Shown one piece after another: positions 18,220-26,591 of a stretch of 57,200 nt of DNA. The notes beneath the pieces were generated by a model that saw only the letters and a list, made by a program, of their open reading frames with translations, made no database searches and was not told where the DNA came from. The DNA is taken from positions 1-57,200 of the forward strand of contig CAMBAD010000004.1 of NCBI GenBank assembly GCA_945864085.1, read 5' to 3'. The stretch's first letter is position 1. Every line of letters begins with the position of its first letter. Source of the stretch: an uncultured Streptococcus sp. (lineage in GTDB: Bacteria; Bacillota; Bacilli; Lactobacillales; Streptococcaceae). A program made the position numbers and the translations under genes.

Positions 18220-19956
18220 ATGACATTTTTATCACGGTATTTCAAGGATTACATCAAGGAGTCTATACTGGCCCCTCTGTTCAAGCTAATGGAGGCTTGT
18301 TTTGAGTTGTTAGTGCCTCTGGTGATTGCCTATATCGTTGATACTATTATTCCACATGGCAGCCAGGGAGACCTGGTTGCTATGCTTTTATTATTGGTGG
18401 GCTTGGCCTGTGTGGGAATCGTGGTATCTTTGATAGCTCAATATTTTTCAGCCAAGGCAGCAGTGGGGGTGACCAAGGAATTGACAGCAGATATGTATGC
18501 CAAGATTCTAACATTGTCCAAGGCTGAGCGGGAGCAGCTGTCCTCATCTAGTCTCTTGACACGTTTGACCAGCGATGTTTTGCAGATACAGACGGGTATC
18601 AATGTCTTTTTGCGCTTATTTTTGCGGGCTCCTATTGTTGTTTTCGGTTCCTTGGTGATGGCTTTTTATATTAGTCCCAGCCTTTCTCTTTATTTTTTAG
18701 GAATGATTGGTCTGCTCTTCCTAATCGTGGTTGCTATTTCTCTCATTAGCAGCCGTATCTATCAGCAGGTCCGCTCCCAGCTTGAGCAGGTCATTCGTCA
18801 GGTCAGAGAGACGGTGATTGGTGGGCGGGTGATTCGTGCTTTTGGCCAGGAGAAGCGAGAGATGGCAGTCTTTCGTTCGTACAATCAATCCTATCTCAAG
18901 GGGCAAATAGCAGCTGGTGCGTGGTCTAGTCTGTTGACACCGTTGACATTTTTAGTGGTCAATGTGACATTGGTTCTCTTGATTTGGCAAGGAAAACAGG
19001 CCATCTCCTCCAATCTGCTGGAGCAAGGGATGTTGGTGGCATTGATAAATTATCTCCTGCAGATATTGGTTGAATTGGTAAAAATGGTGATGGTTGTCAC
19101 GACTTTGAACCAAACTGTTATTTCTGCCCAGCGGATTGAAGAAGTCTTTCTGCAAGAATCAGAAAATTTAGATGCTGCCTTGCCAACGATGACTAGCGAG
19201 GACCAGACACTGGTCTTTTCCGTTCGTTCTCTGTCTTTTACCTATCCGAAAGCTTCGGCAGCTGCCCTGACTAATCTCAACTTTCAAGTTCAGCAAGGGC
19301 AATTTATGGGAATTATAGGTGGAACAGGCTCTGGGAAATCCACCCTCATCCATCTTTTGCTGGGTTTTTATCCGCTGGAGCAAGGGAAATTGGCCTTGTT
19401 TGGCCAGGGGAAAAGTCCAGTGACCTTGCGGGACTGGCGTCAGCAAATGGCTATTGTTCCCCAGCAAGCCCAGCTTTTTGCAGGGACAATCCGTTCAAAT
19501 CTGACCTTGGGTCTCGGGGAGGTAGCTGATCAGAAGCTATGGTCTGTTTTAGAAATCGCTCAAGCGGCTGATTTTGTTGTTGAAAAAGGAGGGCTGGATA
19601 GTCCTGTAGAAGCCTTTGGTAAGAATTTTTCCGGTGGCCAACGGCAGCGCCTAACCATTGCTCGGGCACTTTTGCAAGCGGCTCCGATTTTACTATTGGA
19701 TGATGCCACTTCGGCCTTGGATTATGTGACAGAAAAGCGTCTATTAGCAGCCCTTCGCAGGTCCTTACCTACCCAGACCCTGATTATGGTGTCTCAACGG
19801 ACAAACAGTCTTAGGCAGGCTGATCAGATTTTGGTGCTGGATCAGGGGAGACAAGTAGGATTGGGAAGTCACCAAGACTTGCTTTATAGCTCTGCTATTT
19901 ACCGCGAAATCGCTCAATCGCAGGAGCCAGAGGAGGTGGGGCATGAAAGGATCTAG
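18220..19956 (+). CDS. ABC exporter half-transporter, degenerate ATPase subunit
   Basis: 578 aa: six-helix ABC membrane domain (~1-300), then a nucleotide-binding domain. Walker A is GGTGSGKST and the signature is FSGGQRQRL. Walker B reads LLLDDATSALD, with Asp where the catalytic Glu belongs. The H-loop position reads VSQRT, with Gln for His. This is the pattern of the non-catalytic half in heterodimeric exporters of the BmrCD, PatAB and TM287/288 kind. Its partner starts inside its 3' end. Substrate unknown; multidrug or peptide export is possible. It resembles the S. suis SatAB class, but no MarR regulator is adjacent, so I do not name it. Confidence 0.9.
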   Translation: MTFLSRYFKDYIKESILAPLFKLMEACFELLVPLVIAYIVDTIIPHGSQGDLVAMLLLLVGLACVGIVVSLIAQYFSAKAAVGVTKELTADMYAKILTLSKAEREQLSSSSLLTRLTSDVLQIQTGINVFLRLFLRAPIVVFGSLVMAFYISPSLSLYFLGMIGLLFLIVVAISLISSRIYQQVRSQLEQVIRQVRETVIGGRVIRAFGQEKREMAVFRSYNQSYLKGQIAAGAWSSLLTPLTFLVVNVTLVLLIWQGKQAISSNLLEQGMLVALINYLLQILVELVKMVMVVTTLNQTVISAQRIEEVFLQESENLDAALPTMTSEDQTLVFSVRSLSFTYPKASAAALTNLNFQVQQGQFMGIIGGTGSGKSTLIHLLLGFYPLEQGKLALFGQGKSPVTLRDWRQQMAIVPQQAQLFAGTIRSNLTLGLGEVADQKLWSVLEIAQAADFVVEKGGLDSPVEAFGKNFSGGQRQRLTIARALLQAAPILLLDDATSALDYVTEKRLLAALRRSLPTQTLIMVSQRTNSLRQADQILVLDQGRQVGLGSHQDLLYSSAIYREIAQSQEPEEVGHERI

Positions 19957-21697
19957 TTTTAAAGCCTTGGTTGGTCTGGTCTGCAAGCAACCGTTCAGGC
20001 TGATAGCTATGTTACTGGCGACCTTGCTTCAGGTTTTGTTGACCGTCTACCTGCCAATCTTAATCGGGCAAGCGGTTGATGCTGTTCTGCTGGCTGATGG
20101 TCAGGTCGTGTTGGGGATTTTGGTGCAGATGTTGCTTCTTATCTTGCTGAATAGCCTGGTCCAATGGTACCTTCCCTTGGTGACCAACCGTCTAGTGTAT
20201 GGGCTGGTGGCAGACCTGAGGGAACAGGTCTATGTCAAACTGCATCAGCTGCCCCTTGTCTATCTGGATCGTCAGTCGGTAGGCGATTTGGTTGCTCGTT
20301 TTTCCAGTGATAGCGAGCAGTTAGCCAGTGGTCTGCTGATGGTCTTTAATCAACTTTTTCTTGGCTCATTGACCATTGTCTTGACGATAGTTACCATGTC
20401 AGGGTTGGATGTAAGCATGATGTTGCTGGTGGTAGTCTTAACTCCCTTGTCTCTCTTTTTTGCACGGTATATTGCTCAAAAAAGCTACAGTTACTACCGC
20501 AAACAAACTGGGGCCCGAGGTCAACAGGCCCAGCTTCTTGAGGAATCAATCAGCCAGTTGACCTTGATTCAGTCCTTCAATGCCCAAGAGCAATTCCAGA
20601 CACATTTTCAGTCCTTGAACAATCACTATGCCAACTATTCTCAGCGGGCGATTTTTGCCTCATCGACGGTTAATCCGACAACTCGCTTCATCAATGCCCT
20701 CATATACGCCCTCCTAGCAGGTCTGGGAGCCTTGCGGATTATGCAAGGGACATTTACAGTAGGCTCTCTAACGACTTTTTTAAACTATGCCAGTCAGTAC
20801 AGCAAGCCTTTTAATGATATTTCAGCGGTCCTGTCGGAATTGCAGAGCGCCTTAGCCTGCGCAGACAGACTGTTTGTCCTCCTAGCTGCAGATAGTATGG
20901 TGGATGAAGCTGAGCAGACAATCCAGCAGGAGGAGTTGAAGGGAGCCCTTTCCTTTGAAAAAGTTTCGTTTTCCTACCAGCCTGACCGTCCTCTGATTGA
21001 CAAGCTTACGATTGATATTAAAGCAGGCCAGAAAGTTGCCATCGTCGGACCAACTGGCGCTGGAAAATCGACCCTCATTAACCTATTGATGCGTTTTTAT
21101 GATGTGAATGCAGGCCAGATTGTCTTGGACGGAGTCCCTATTCAGCACTATAGTCGTGAAGAACTCAGAAAACAGATGGGTATGGTATTGCAAGAAACCT
21201 GGATACGCTCAGGTACCATTCATGACAATATTGCCTATGGCTATCCAAATGCGACGCGGGAATTGGTCATTGAAGCAGCTCAAGCTGCCAATGCGGATTT
21301 CTTTATCCGTCAGTTGCCAGAAGGATATGATACAGTGCTGACAGATGGCGGTCAGTCCTTATCCCAAGGGCAATGCCAGCTGTTATCGATTGCCCGTGTC
21401 TTTGTTAAAATTCCTAAGATACTGATTTTAGACGAAGCAACCTCGTCCATTGATAGACGGACGGAAGCCTTAGTCCAAGAAGCCTTTGCCAAGTTGATGG
21501 AAGGACGGACCAGCTTTATTATTGCCCACCGCTTATCAACTATCCAATCAGCTGACTTGATTCTGGTTATGGTTGATGGCCAGATTGTTGAGCAAGGTAA
21601 TCATAAGGAATTGATGGCAAAACAAGGTGTCTATTACCAAATGCAAACCAGCCAACAAGCTGAAGAGAGTGAACCTATGCCGAATGCCTCTCTTTGA
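19943..21697 (+). CDS. ABC exporter half-transporter, catalytic ATPase subunit
   Basis: 584 aa, membrane domain then ATPase. Walker A GPTGAGKST, Walker B LILDEATSSID with the catalytic Glu, and H-loop FIIAHRLSTI are intact, but the signature reads LSQGQ instead of LSGGQ. Paired with the upstream subunit, one composite site is fully canonical and the other degenerate on both faces. The gene overlaps its partner by 14 bp, so the two are made together. A terminator follows. Confidence 0.92.
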   Translation: MKGSSFKALVGLVCKQPFRLIAMLLATLLQVLLTVYLPILIGQAVDAVLLADGQVVLGILVQMLLLILLNSLVQWYLPLVTNRLVYGLVADLREQVYVKLHQLPLVYLDRQSVGDLVARFSSDSEQLASGLLMVFNQLFLGSLTIVLTIVTMSGLDVSMMLLVVVLTPLSLFFARYIAQKSYSYYRKQTGARGQQAQLLEESISQLTLIQSFNAQEQFQTHFQSLNNHYANYSQRAIFASSTVNPTTRFINALIYALLAGLGALRIMQGTFTVGSLTTFLNYASQYSKPFNDISAVLSELQSALACADRLFVLLAADSMVDEAEQTIQQEELKGALSFEKVSFSYQPDRPLIDKLTIDIKAGQKVAIVGPTGAGKSTLINLLMRFYDVNAGQIVLDGVPIQHYSREELRKQMGMVLQETWIRSGTIHDNIAYGYPNATRELVIEAAQAANADFFIRQLPEGYDTVLTDGGQSLSQGQCQLLSIARVFVKIPKILILDEATSSIDRRTEALVQEAFAKLMEGRTSFIIAHRLSTIQSADLILVMVDGQIVEQGNHKELMAKQGVYYQMQTSQQAEESEPMPNASL

Positions 21698-21709
21698 TTA
21701 GTGAGCAGA

Positions 21710-21770
21710 AAGGGAGTGGGTAGCAGAACTCAATGATTCAATCTTGAGTTCTATGCCCCTCCCTTCTTTT
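21710..21770 (+). terminator. Terminator after the ABC exporter
   Basis: AGGGAGTGGG...AGAACTCAA pairs with TTGAGTTCT...CCCCTCCCTT, then CTTTT. The GGGAGTGGG arm recurs in terminators around asd. Confidence 0.75.
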
Positions 21771-21772
21771 AT

Positions 21773-21789
21773 GCTATACTATTCCTATG
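21773..21789 (+). promoter_or_regulatory. mutY promoter, probably leaderless mRNA
   Basis: The extended -10 TGCTATACT (hexamer 21775-21780) ends 6 bp before the ATG at 21787. There is no ribosome site between, so transcription should begin at or next to the start codon. Confidence 0.6.
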
Positions 21790-22932
21790 TTAGATTTGAA
21801 ACAATACGGTATAGAAATGTGGCCAAAGGAGAAGATTACCGCCTTTCGCCAAGCACTTTTGGACTGGTATGATACCAATAAACGCGACCTCCCCTGGCGG
21901 AGAACAAGAGACCCCTATGCCATTTGGGTATCTGAAATCATGCTGCAGCAAACCCGAGTAGATACTGTCATCCCTTACTACGAACGCTTTCTCTTTCATT
22001 TGCCAACGATTCAGGATTTGGCCGAAGCGCCAGAAGAACTGATTTTAAAACTCTGGGAAGGTTTAGGTTATTATTCCCGCGTCCGCAACATGCAAGAAGC
22101 CGCTCGGCAGATGGTGACGGATTTTGAAGGACAATTCCCGCAGACCCACGCAGATATTGCCAGGCTCAAGGGCATTGGTCCCTACACAGCTGGCGCTATT
22201 GCCAGTATCGCTTTCGGCCTGCCAGAACCAGCAGTAGACGGAAATGTCATGCGTGTCTTAAGCCGACTATTTGAGGTGAATTATGACATAGGCCTACCAG
22301 CCAATCGCAAGATTTTCCAAGCAATGATGGAAATTCTCATTGACCCAGCTAGACCAGGAGACTTCAATCAGGCCCTGATGGACCTAGGCTCTGACATCGA
22401 ATCACCTGTCAATCCACGCCCTGAAGAAAGCCCCGTCAAAGAATTTAGCGCAGCCTACCTAAACGGTAGCATGGACAAGTACCCCATTAAGGCCCCGAAG
22501 AAAAAGCCACTTCCCGTATCTTACCAAGGCTTCATCATCCGCAACCAAGAAAATCAATTCCTGCTCGAAAAAAATACAGCCACAGGCCTCTTGTCAGGAT
22601 TTTGGTCCTTTCCTTTGTTGGAAAAAGGGGCAATCCCAGATAGGCAAGTCTCACTTTTTGAAGTGGCAGAAGAGCTTGTTCAACCAGATAGTCGGCAGAG
22701 CTTCACAGAAGGTTATGGCCTGACTGTAGATTGGCAGGAGCAAGAATTTGCCCCCGTTCAGCATATTTTTAGCCACCGCAAGTGGCAGATTCACTTAGTA
22801 GAAGGCTTGGCAATGACCACCCAACTACCATCAGACAAGGAACTAAGATGGGTCAATGTAGAAGATTTTCATCGCTATCCCTTTGCCAAACCGCAACAAA
22901 AAATGTGGGAAACCTATTCTCAAAATAAATGA
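21787..22932 (+). CDS. mutY: A/G-specific adenine glycosylase, lacking Fe-S ligands
   Basis: Removes adenine mispaired with 8-oxoguanine. The 381-aa protein has the HhH glycosylase fold: Glu50 in WVSEIMLQQTRVDT (general acid), LKGIGPYTAGAI hairpin, and Asp151 in VDGNVMRVLSRL. The C-terminal NUDIX-like domain for 8-oxoG recognition includes VQHIFSHRKW. The four cysteines of the C-X6-C-X2-C-X5-C cluster loop are replaced by Glu205, Pro212, Ser215 and Ser221, with the spacing kept. Clusterless MutY proteins are known in Lactobacillales. The start MLDLKQYGIEMW fits relatives, although no ribosome site precedes it. Confidence 0.94.
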   Translation: MLDLKQYGIEMWPKEKITAFRQALLDWYDTNKRDLPWRRTRDPYAIWVSEIMLQQTRVDTVIPYYERFLFHLPTIQDLAEAPEELILKLWEGLGYYSRVRNMQEAARQMVTDFEGQFPQTHADIARLKGIGPYTAGAIASIAFGLPEPAVDGNVMRVLSRLFEVNYDIGLPANRKIFQAMMEILIDPARPGDFNQALMDLGSDIESPVNPRPEESPVKEFSAAYLNGSMDKYPIKAPKKKPLPVSYQGFIIRNQENQFLLEKNTATGLLSGFWSFPLLEKGAIPDRQVSLFEVAEELVQPDSRQSFTEGYGLTVDWQEQEFAPVQHIFSHRKWQIHLVEGLAMTTQLPSDKELRWVNVEDFHRYPFAKPQQKMWETYSQNK

Positions 22933-23130
22933 TTAAAAATGCTTAAATTAGCGCATAAATATTTGAAAGCGTTTTACAAAAATGGTATAATCTAGGTGAA
23001 TAAAGGAAGAAGAAATCAACAATGATGACGGACGCCATCACAACAAGCGGGAAGGAGTTTCCAAGCGTCCAGATAAAATTAGTAAGCTACTAGCTGACTG
23101 TTCATACTGTGATGAAAGTTGGCTAATAGA
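22933..23130. other. Orphan promoter region downstream of mutY
   Basis: No ORF of useful length. A near-ideal promoter lies at 22963-22991 (TTGAAA, 17 bp, TATAAT). TGAAAGCGTTTTAC (22964-22977), overlapping the -35, is cre-like. What it transcribes is unclear. One frame, without a start codon, reads DDGRHHNKREGVSKRPDKIS, which I do not recognise; it may be a gene remnant. A small RNA is also possible. Confidence 0.5.
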
Positions 23131-23442
23131 GGAAAAGTCCCCTGTCAGTCATCCAAAAATATTTTGGAATTGTTGTTCTAATGCAAAAATGTACCTACCG
23201 TTAGCCTTGCTACCCAGTTCAATCAAATGAAGGCTAATACCTATTCGTATCGTAACTCTCAGCTTTTTGATGAGTAAATCATAAAGCCCCGAAAGTCTCA
23301 AACATTGATAGTGATTTTCACCATAGCAAGCGATCTCCACACTTTAATATAGTAGAGGACAATAACTAGACATAAGGGTAGCTAAATAATCATTTAAACT
23401 ATTTAATCAGTTGTCAATAACCATCTGATAGAGGACTTTTCC
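23131..23442. mobile_element. 312-bp element with 18-bp inverted ends, MITE or IS remnant
   Basis: GGAAAAGTCCCCTGTCAG (23131-23148) is mirrored by the complement of 23425-23442 (GGAAAAGTCCTCTATCAG), 16 of 18 identical. The interior holds only a 63-codon minus-strand frame (23149-23340) ending at the left repeat. That frame might be a transposase tail, but I cannot assign it. No target-site duplication is obvious. Confidence 0.45.
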
Positions 23443-23450
23443 ACATAATC

Positions 23451-23477
23451 AAAAAGGGAGGCGAAAGCCTCCTTTTT
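23451..23477. terminator. Bidirectional terminator, GAAA loop
   Basis: AAAAAGGGAGGC, loop GAAA, GCCTCCTTTTT. It serves the CPBP gene on the minus strand and any transcript coming from the left. Confidence 0.88.
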
Positions 23478-23508
23478 CCTGTCCCACCTCTGCTGATACT
23501 GAATAAAC

Positions 23509-24213
23509 CTATAGAAGAGCATAGAGGTAATAAATAACCGTTAAACCGACAATATCTGCCAGAGAATGTGCCAGAAAGAATGGCAATAAATTTTTCCGAG
23601 GCATCCATTGGTAAAACAGATAAAAGATACTTCCCAGAATAAGTCCCAAGCCAATGGCATTCCCCAAACCTTGATAGGTATGGAAGCTGCAACGAATGAG
23701 TAAAGAGTACAGGAAGGTCCATTTGTGGTAACGCGGATGGACTGCCAAACAGATTCCTAAAAAGAAGATTTCCTCATAGAACCCATTCAGCAAAGAATAG
23801 AGCAGGAGAGAAAAATCTATTGTAGGCCATACAGTCATCATAGAAGGGGTGACAGGTGTCGCAAATTGATAGGAAATTAAGCTGAAGATGTCAAAGCAAA
23901 GCGCAGAGATAAAAAACAGCCCGATTGCCTGCAAGAAAACCCAGGGACTGAGAATTATGTTGGCTTTGAAATATGAGAAATCAAAATTTCTAGCCAATAA
24001 GTAAAGGACAGCGACCAATAACCAGGCTGCCTGCATAGCAAATCCCTTGTAGTTATCAAGAGGAGAGAAGGTCAGATTTTGCTGGAGCGTGGTCGTTTGC
24101 TCCTGCAATGCCAGGTACTGGATAGTTGAGTTCACAATCCCTTCTCCAAAAAGGATGATGGTCAAGAGGAGGATGTCAAACCATCTCAGATAAGTTCGTT
24201 TTGCGGAAGTCAT
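23509..24213 (-). CDS. CPBP family intramembrane protease
   Basis: A polytopic membrane protein of the CAAX-protease/bacteriocin-processing (Abi) family. The three motifs are present: YEEIFFLG (EExxxG-type), RCSFHTYQG and HSLADIVG, with the metal ligands Glu and His. The frame opens earlier (24270), but ATG at 24213 has AAAGGA upstream and gives MTSAKRTYLRW, 234 aa. In streptococci such proteins sit near bacteriocin loci or stress systems; none is visible here. It diverges from the two-component system. Confidence 0.82.
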   Translation of the reverse strand: MTSAKRTYLRWFDILLLTIILFGEGIVNSTIQYLALQEQTTTLQQNLTFSPLDNYKGFAMQAAWLLVAVLYLLARNFDFSYFKANIILSPWVFLQAIGLFFISALCFDIFSLISYQFATPVTPSMMTVWPTIDFSLLLYSLLNGFYEEIFFLGICLAVHPRYHKWTFLYSLLIRCSFHTYQGLGNAIGLGLILGSIFYLFYQWMPRKNLLPFFLAHSLADIVGLTVIYYLYALL

Positions 24214-24350
24214 CAGCGTCTGTTCCTTTCTGTAACAATATTCCTCTTCAGTATAACAATGCTCTCTCATCAGGCTCTAGCCTTTATCTAATTTTTCTCT
24301 GTATTTTTCTAAAATCCCTTTAGATCAGGCTTTTACAACCCTGAGAGCAG

Positions 24351-24379
24351 TTGCAAGCCTCTGGGAATAAGCATATAAT
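24351..24379 (+). promoter_or_regulatory. Promoter of the two-component system
   Basis: TTGCAA (24351-24356), 17 bp, TATAAT (24374-24379), about 30 bp before the response regulator gene. Confidence 0.75.
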
Positions 24380-24409
24380 ATAGATAAATACAGTAAAAGT
24401 GAGGAAATT

Positions 24410-25060
24410 ATGGCTAACATATTAGTAGTAGAGGATGATTTAGTCATCAGTCAAGTTGTTTGTGAATTTTTAAAGGAACAAGGACATAAAGTAATTCCTG
24501 TTTTTGATGGCCAGATTGCCCTAGAAACCTTTTATCAGGAAGCACTGGATTTAATCATTTTAGACATTATGATTCCCTCTCTGACTGGTCTGGAAGTCTT
24601 AAAAGAAATCCGCAAGACATCTCAGGTACCAGTGCTCATGCTGACAGCCATGGGCGATGAATACACACAATTAGTTAGCTTTAATCAACTGATTAGCGAC
24701 TATGTCGTGAAGCCCTTTTCGCCCCTCATCCTAATGAAGCGGGTGGAGAATATCCTGCGACAAAAAGGGGGAGATGAGAAATTGGACATTGCAGACATCA
24801 GTGTTTATCCAACTAGCGGCTCGGTTTCTTTAGGCGGCAAGGAGGTTCAGCTGACAAAAAAAGAATACGATATTCTGCTCTACCTTGCTAAACGCCGCGG
24901 TCAGATTGTCAGTCGTGACCATCTTATGATGGGAATTTGGGGGTATACAGAATTAGACAGTCGAGTCTTGGACAATCATATCAAGAACCTGCGTAAAAAA
25001 TTACCCACTCTCCCTCTAAAAACAGTGGTTGGCAGAGGCTATCAGCTTGAGGGGAAATAA
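24410..25060 (+). CDS. OmpR-family response regulator
   Basis: 216 aa: receiver domain (1-115) with acidic pocket ED at 8-10, phosphoacceptor Asp52 in ILDIM, Thr in MLTAM and Lys in VKPF. The C-terminal winged helix (~125-216) contains LTKKEYDILLYLAKRRGQIVS and DNHIKNLRKKL. It regulates unknown targets. The histidine kinase begins 1 bp after its stop. The divergent CPBP gene is a possible target because the two share an upstream region. Confidence 0.95.
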   Translation: MANILVVEDDLVISQVVCEFLKEQGHKVIPVFDGQIALETFYQEALDLIILDIMIPSLTGLEVLKEIRKTSQVPVLMLTAMGDEYTQLVSFNQLISDYVVKPFSPLILMKRVENILRQKGGDEKLDIADISVYPTSGSVSLGGKEVQLTKKEYDILLYLAKRRGQIVSRDHLMMGIWGYTELDSRVLDNHIKNLRKKLPTLPLKTVVGRGYQLEGK

Positions 25061-25061
25061 G

Positions 25062-26417
25062 ATGGGAATCGTCAGGAAAAACTTTGTTATTGTTGCCACG
25101 ATGATTGCGACGACGTCTATTCTTTTGCTGGGCTTGCTTTATTTTGCGCTGCCTGTTTACTACACACAGGCCAAGAAACAAAATCTGCGAACGACCTATC
25201 TGGAGGTGGTAAAACAACTAGATGGCTTGCCCAAAGATACAATTCTTGAAGAGATAGAGAGGCTGGATAAGCAGGTTTCAAATATGTTTTTAAGCCTCTA
25301 TGCTGCTGATAGACAGACTCTCTATCCTAGCTTGGACGATGAAACAGCCAGATTGGAGAAGGAAAAGGACTATCTGGTGAAAGAGGAGTTTGATGAAATC
25401 GGCTCATGGACGAATCTCATTGTCTCTAAAGAAGGAGAAGAATACTACCTATTTGCAGAATATGGTTTTCATTCCTTATCTGAGATTAGCCAGACCTTGG
25501 TGACCTTTTATCCCTTCGTCTTATTATTTATCTTCCTATTGGCCATAGGGGTAGCCTTTATTTACAGTCGTTTGTCCACCAAAAGGTTGACCATTATTTC
25601 AGAAACAACGCGTCAAATGCAGTCGCTAGAAGCAGGATTGTCCTGTCCTATTTTGGGAAAGGATGAGGTTGCTACCTTGGCTCAGGACATCAATAGCCTG
25701 TACGACAAGTTGCAGTCCAGTATTGAGGAACTAAGGCAGGAGAACGATCGGGCTCTGGCGCGTGACAGGGAAAAATCCGATTTTCTTCGGATTACTTCTC
25801 ACGAACTCAAAACTCCGATAGCCAGTATGCTGGGCTTGGTTGAGGGGATGTTGTATAATGTCGGTCCTTTTAAGGATCACGATACCTATCTGAAACAGTG
25901 CCTCCACATACTGCAAGAGCAGTCAGAACTCGTTCATTCTATTTTGGAAGCAACTAATTTAGACATGGCTATCAAGGATGATTCGGAAATCATTCAGCTA
26001 GACCAACTGATTGAGACTACTTTGAAAAGCTACTACAGCCTAGCAGCAGTTCAACAGCTTGATTTTGATGTTTCAATGGAGCCGACCTCCATTCAAGGGA
26101 ATGGAAGGTATTTACTCAAGGCTATCAAAAATATTTTGGACAATGCTTTTCGCTACAGCAAGGTCCAAGGCAGGGTTAGATTGCTGCTGGCAGATCAGCA
26201 GCTCATCATTGAAAATCAGGTAGAACGCCTGCTTGGTCCAGAGGAGTTAGAGCAGATTTTCCGTCCTTTTTATCGGCCGGATTTCAGTCGTAATCGGAAG
26301 GATGGCGGAACAGGAATCGGTCTGTTCATTGTGCAGCAAATCCTTGAAACACACGGATTTGCCTACCAGTTCCAGGCTTCAGACGCCTCAACTATGCGCT
26401 TCCTCATCCAGTTTTAG
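25062..26417 (+). CDS. Sensor histidine kinase
   Basis: 451 aa: TM helix (~8-30), extracellular sensor region (~35-148), TM helix (~150-169), HAMP-like segment, HisKA with His247 in ITSHELKTPIASM, and HATPase with the N-box IKNILDNAFRYSK and G-box GGTGIGLFIV. The start is ATG 25062 with GAGGGG upstream; the frame opens earlier, inside the regulator gene. The sensor domain is not one I can link to a signal. Confidence 0.94.
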   Translation: MGIVRKNFVIVATMIATTSILLLGLLYFALPVYYTQAKKQNLRTTYLEVVKQLDGLPKDTILEEIERLDKQVSNMFLSLYAADRQTLYPSLDDETARLEKEKDYLVKEEFDEIGSWTNLIVSKEGEEYYLFAEYGFHSLSEISQTLVTFYPFVLLFIFLLAIGVAFIYSRLSTKRLTIISETTRQMQSLEAGLSCPILGKDEVATLAQDINSLYDKLQSSIEELRQENDRALARDREKSDFLRITSHELKTPIASMLGLVEGMLYNVGPFKDHDTYLKQCLHILQEQSELVHSILEATNLDMAIKDDSEIIQLDQLIETTLKSYYSLAAVQQLDFDVSMEPTSIQGNGRYLLKAIKNILDNAFRYSKVQGRVRLLLADQQLIIENQVERLLGPEELEQIFRPFYRPDFSRNRKDGGTGIGLFIVQQILETHGFAYQFQASDASTMRFLIQF

Positions 26418-26591
26418 GATTGAAAATACAGGCCCGCAAAAATCAGTCGTGCATGAAACAGGCGTATCATTAGCCTTGGTAGGCAGTTTGCCATCGGTGC
26501 CTTTTATTTCTCACTCACTCCGTAGCGAAATTCTGCGCTAAAATCCTATTCGTGTTAAAATAGGGGAAAATAATTGGATTGGAGCAAAGAT

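Noticed and set aside
18220..21697. Naming the exporter SatAB
   Set aside because: Architecture fits, but the MarR-type regulator expected next to satAB is absent and the neighbours are pta and mutY; identity cannot be settled without comparison.
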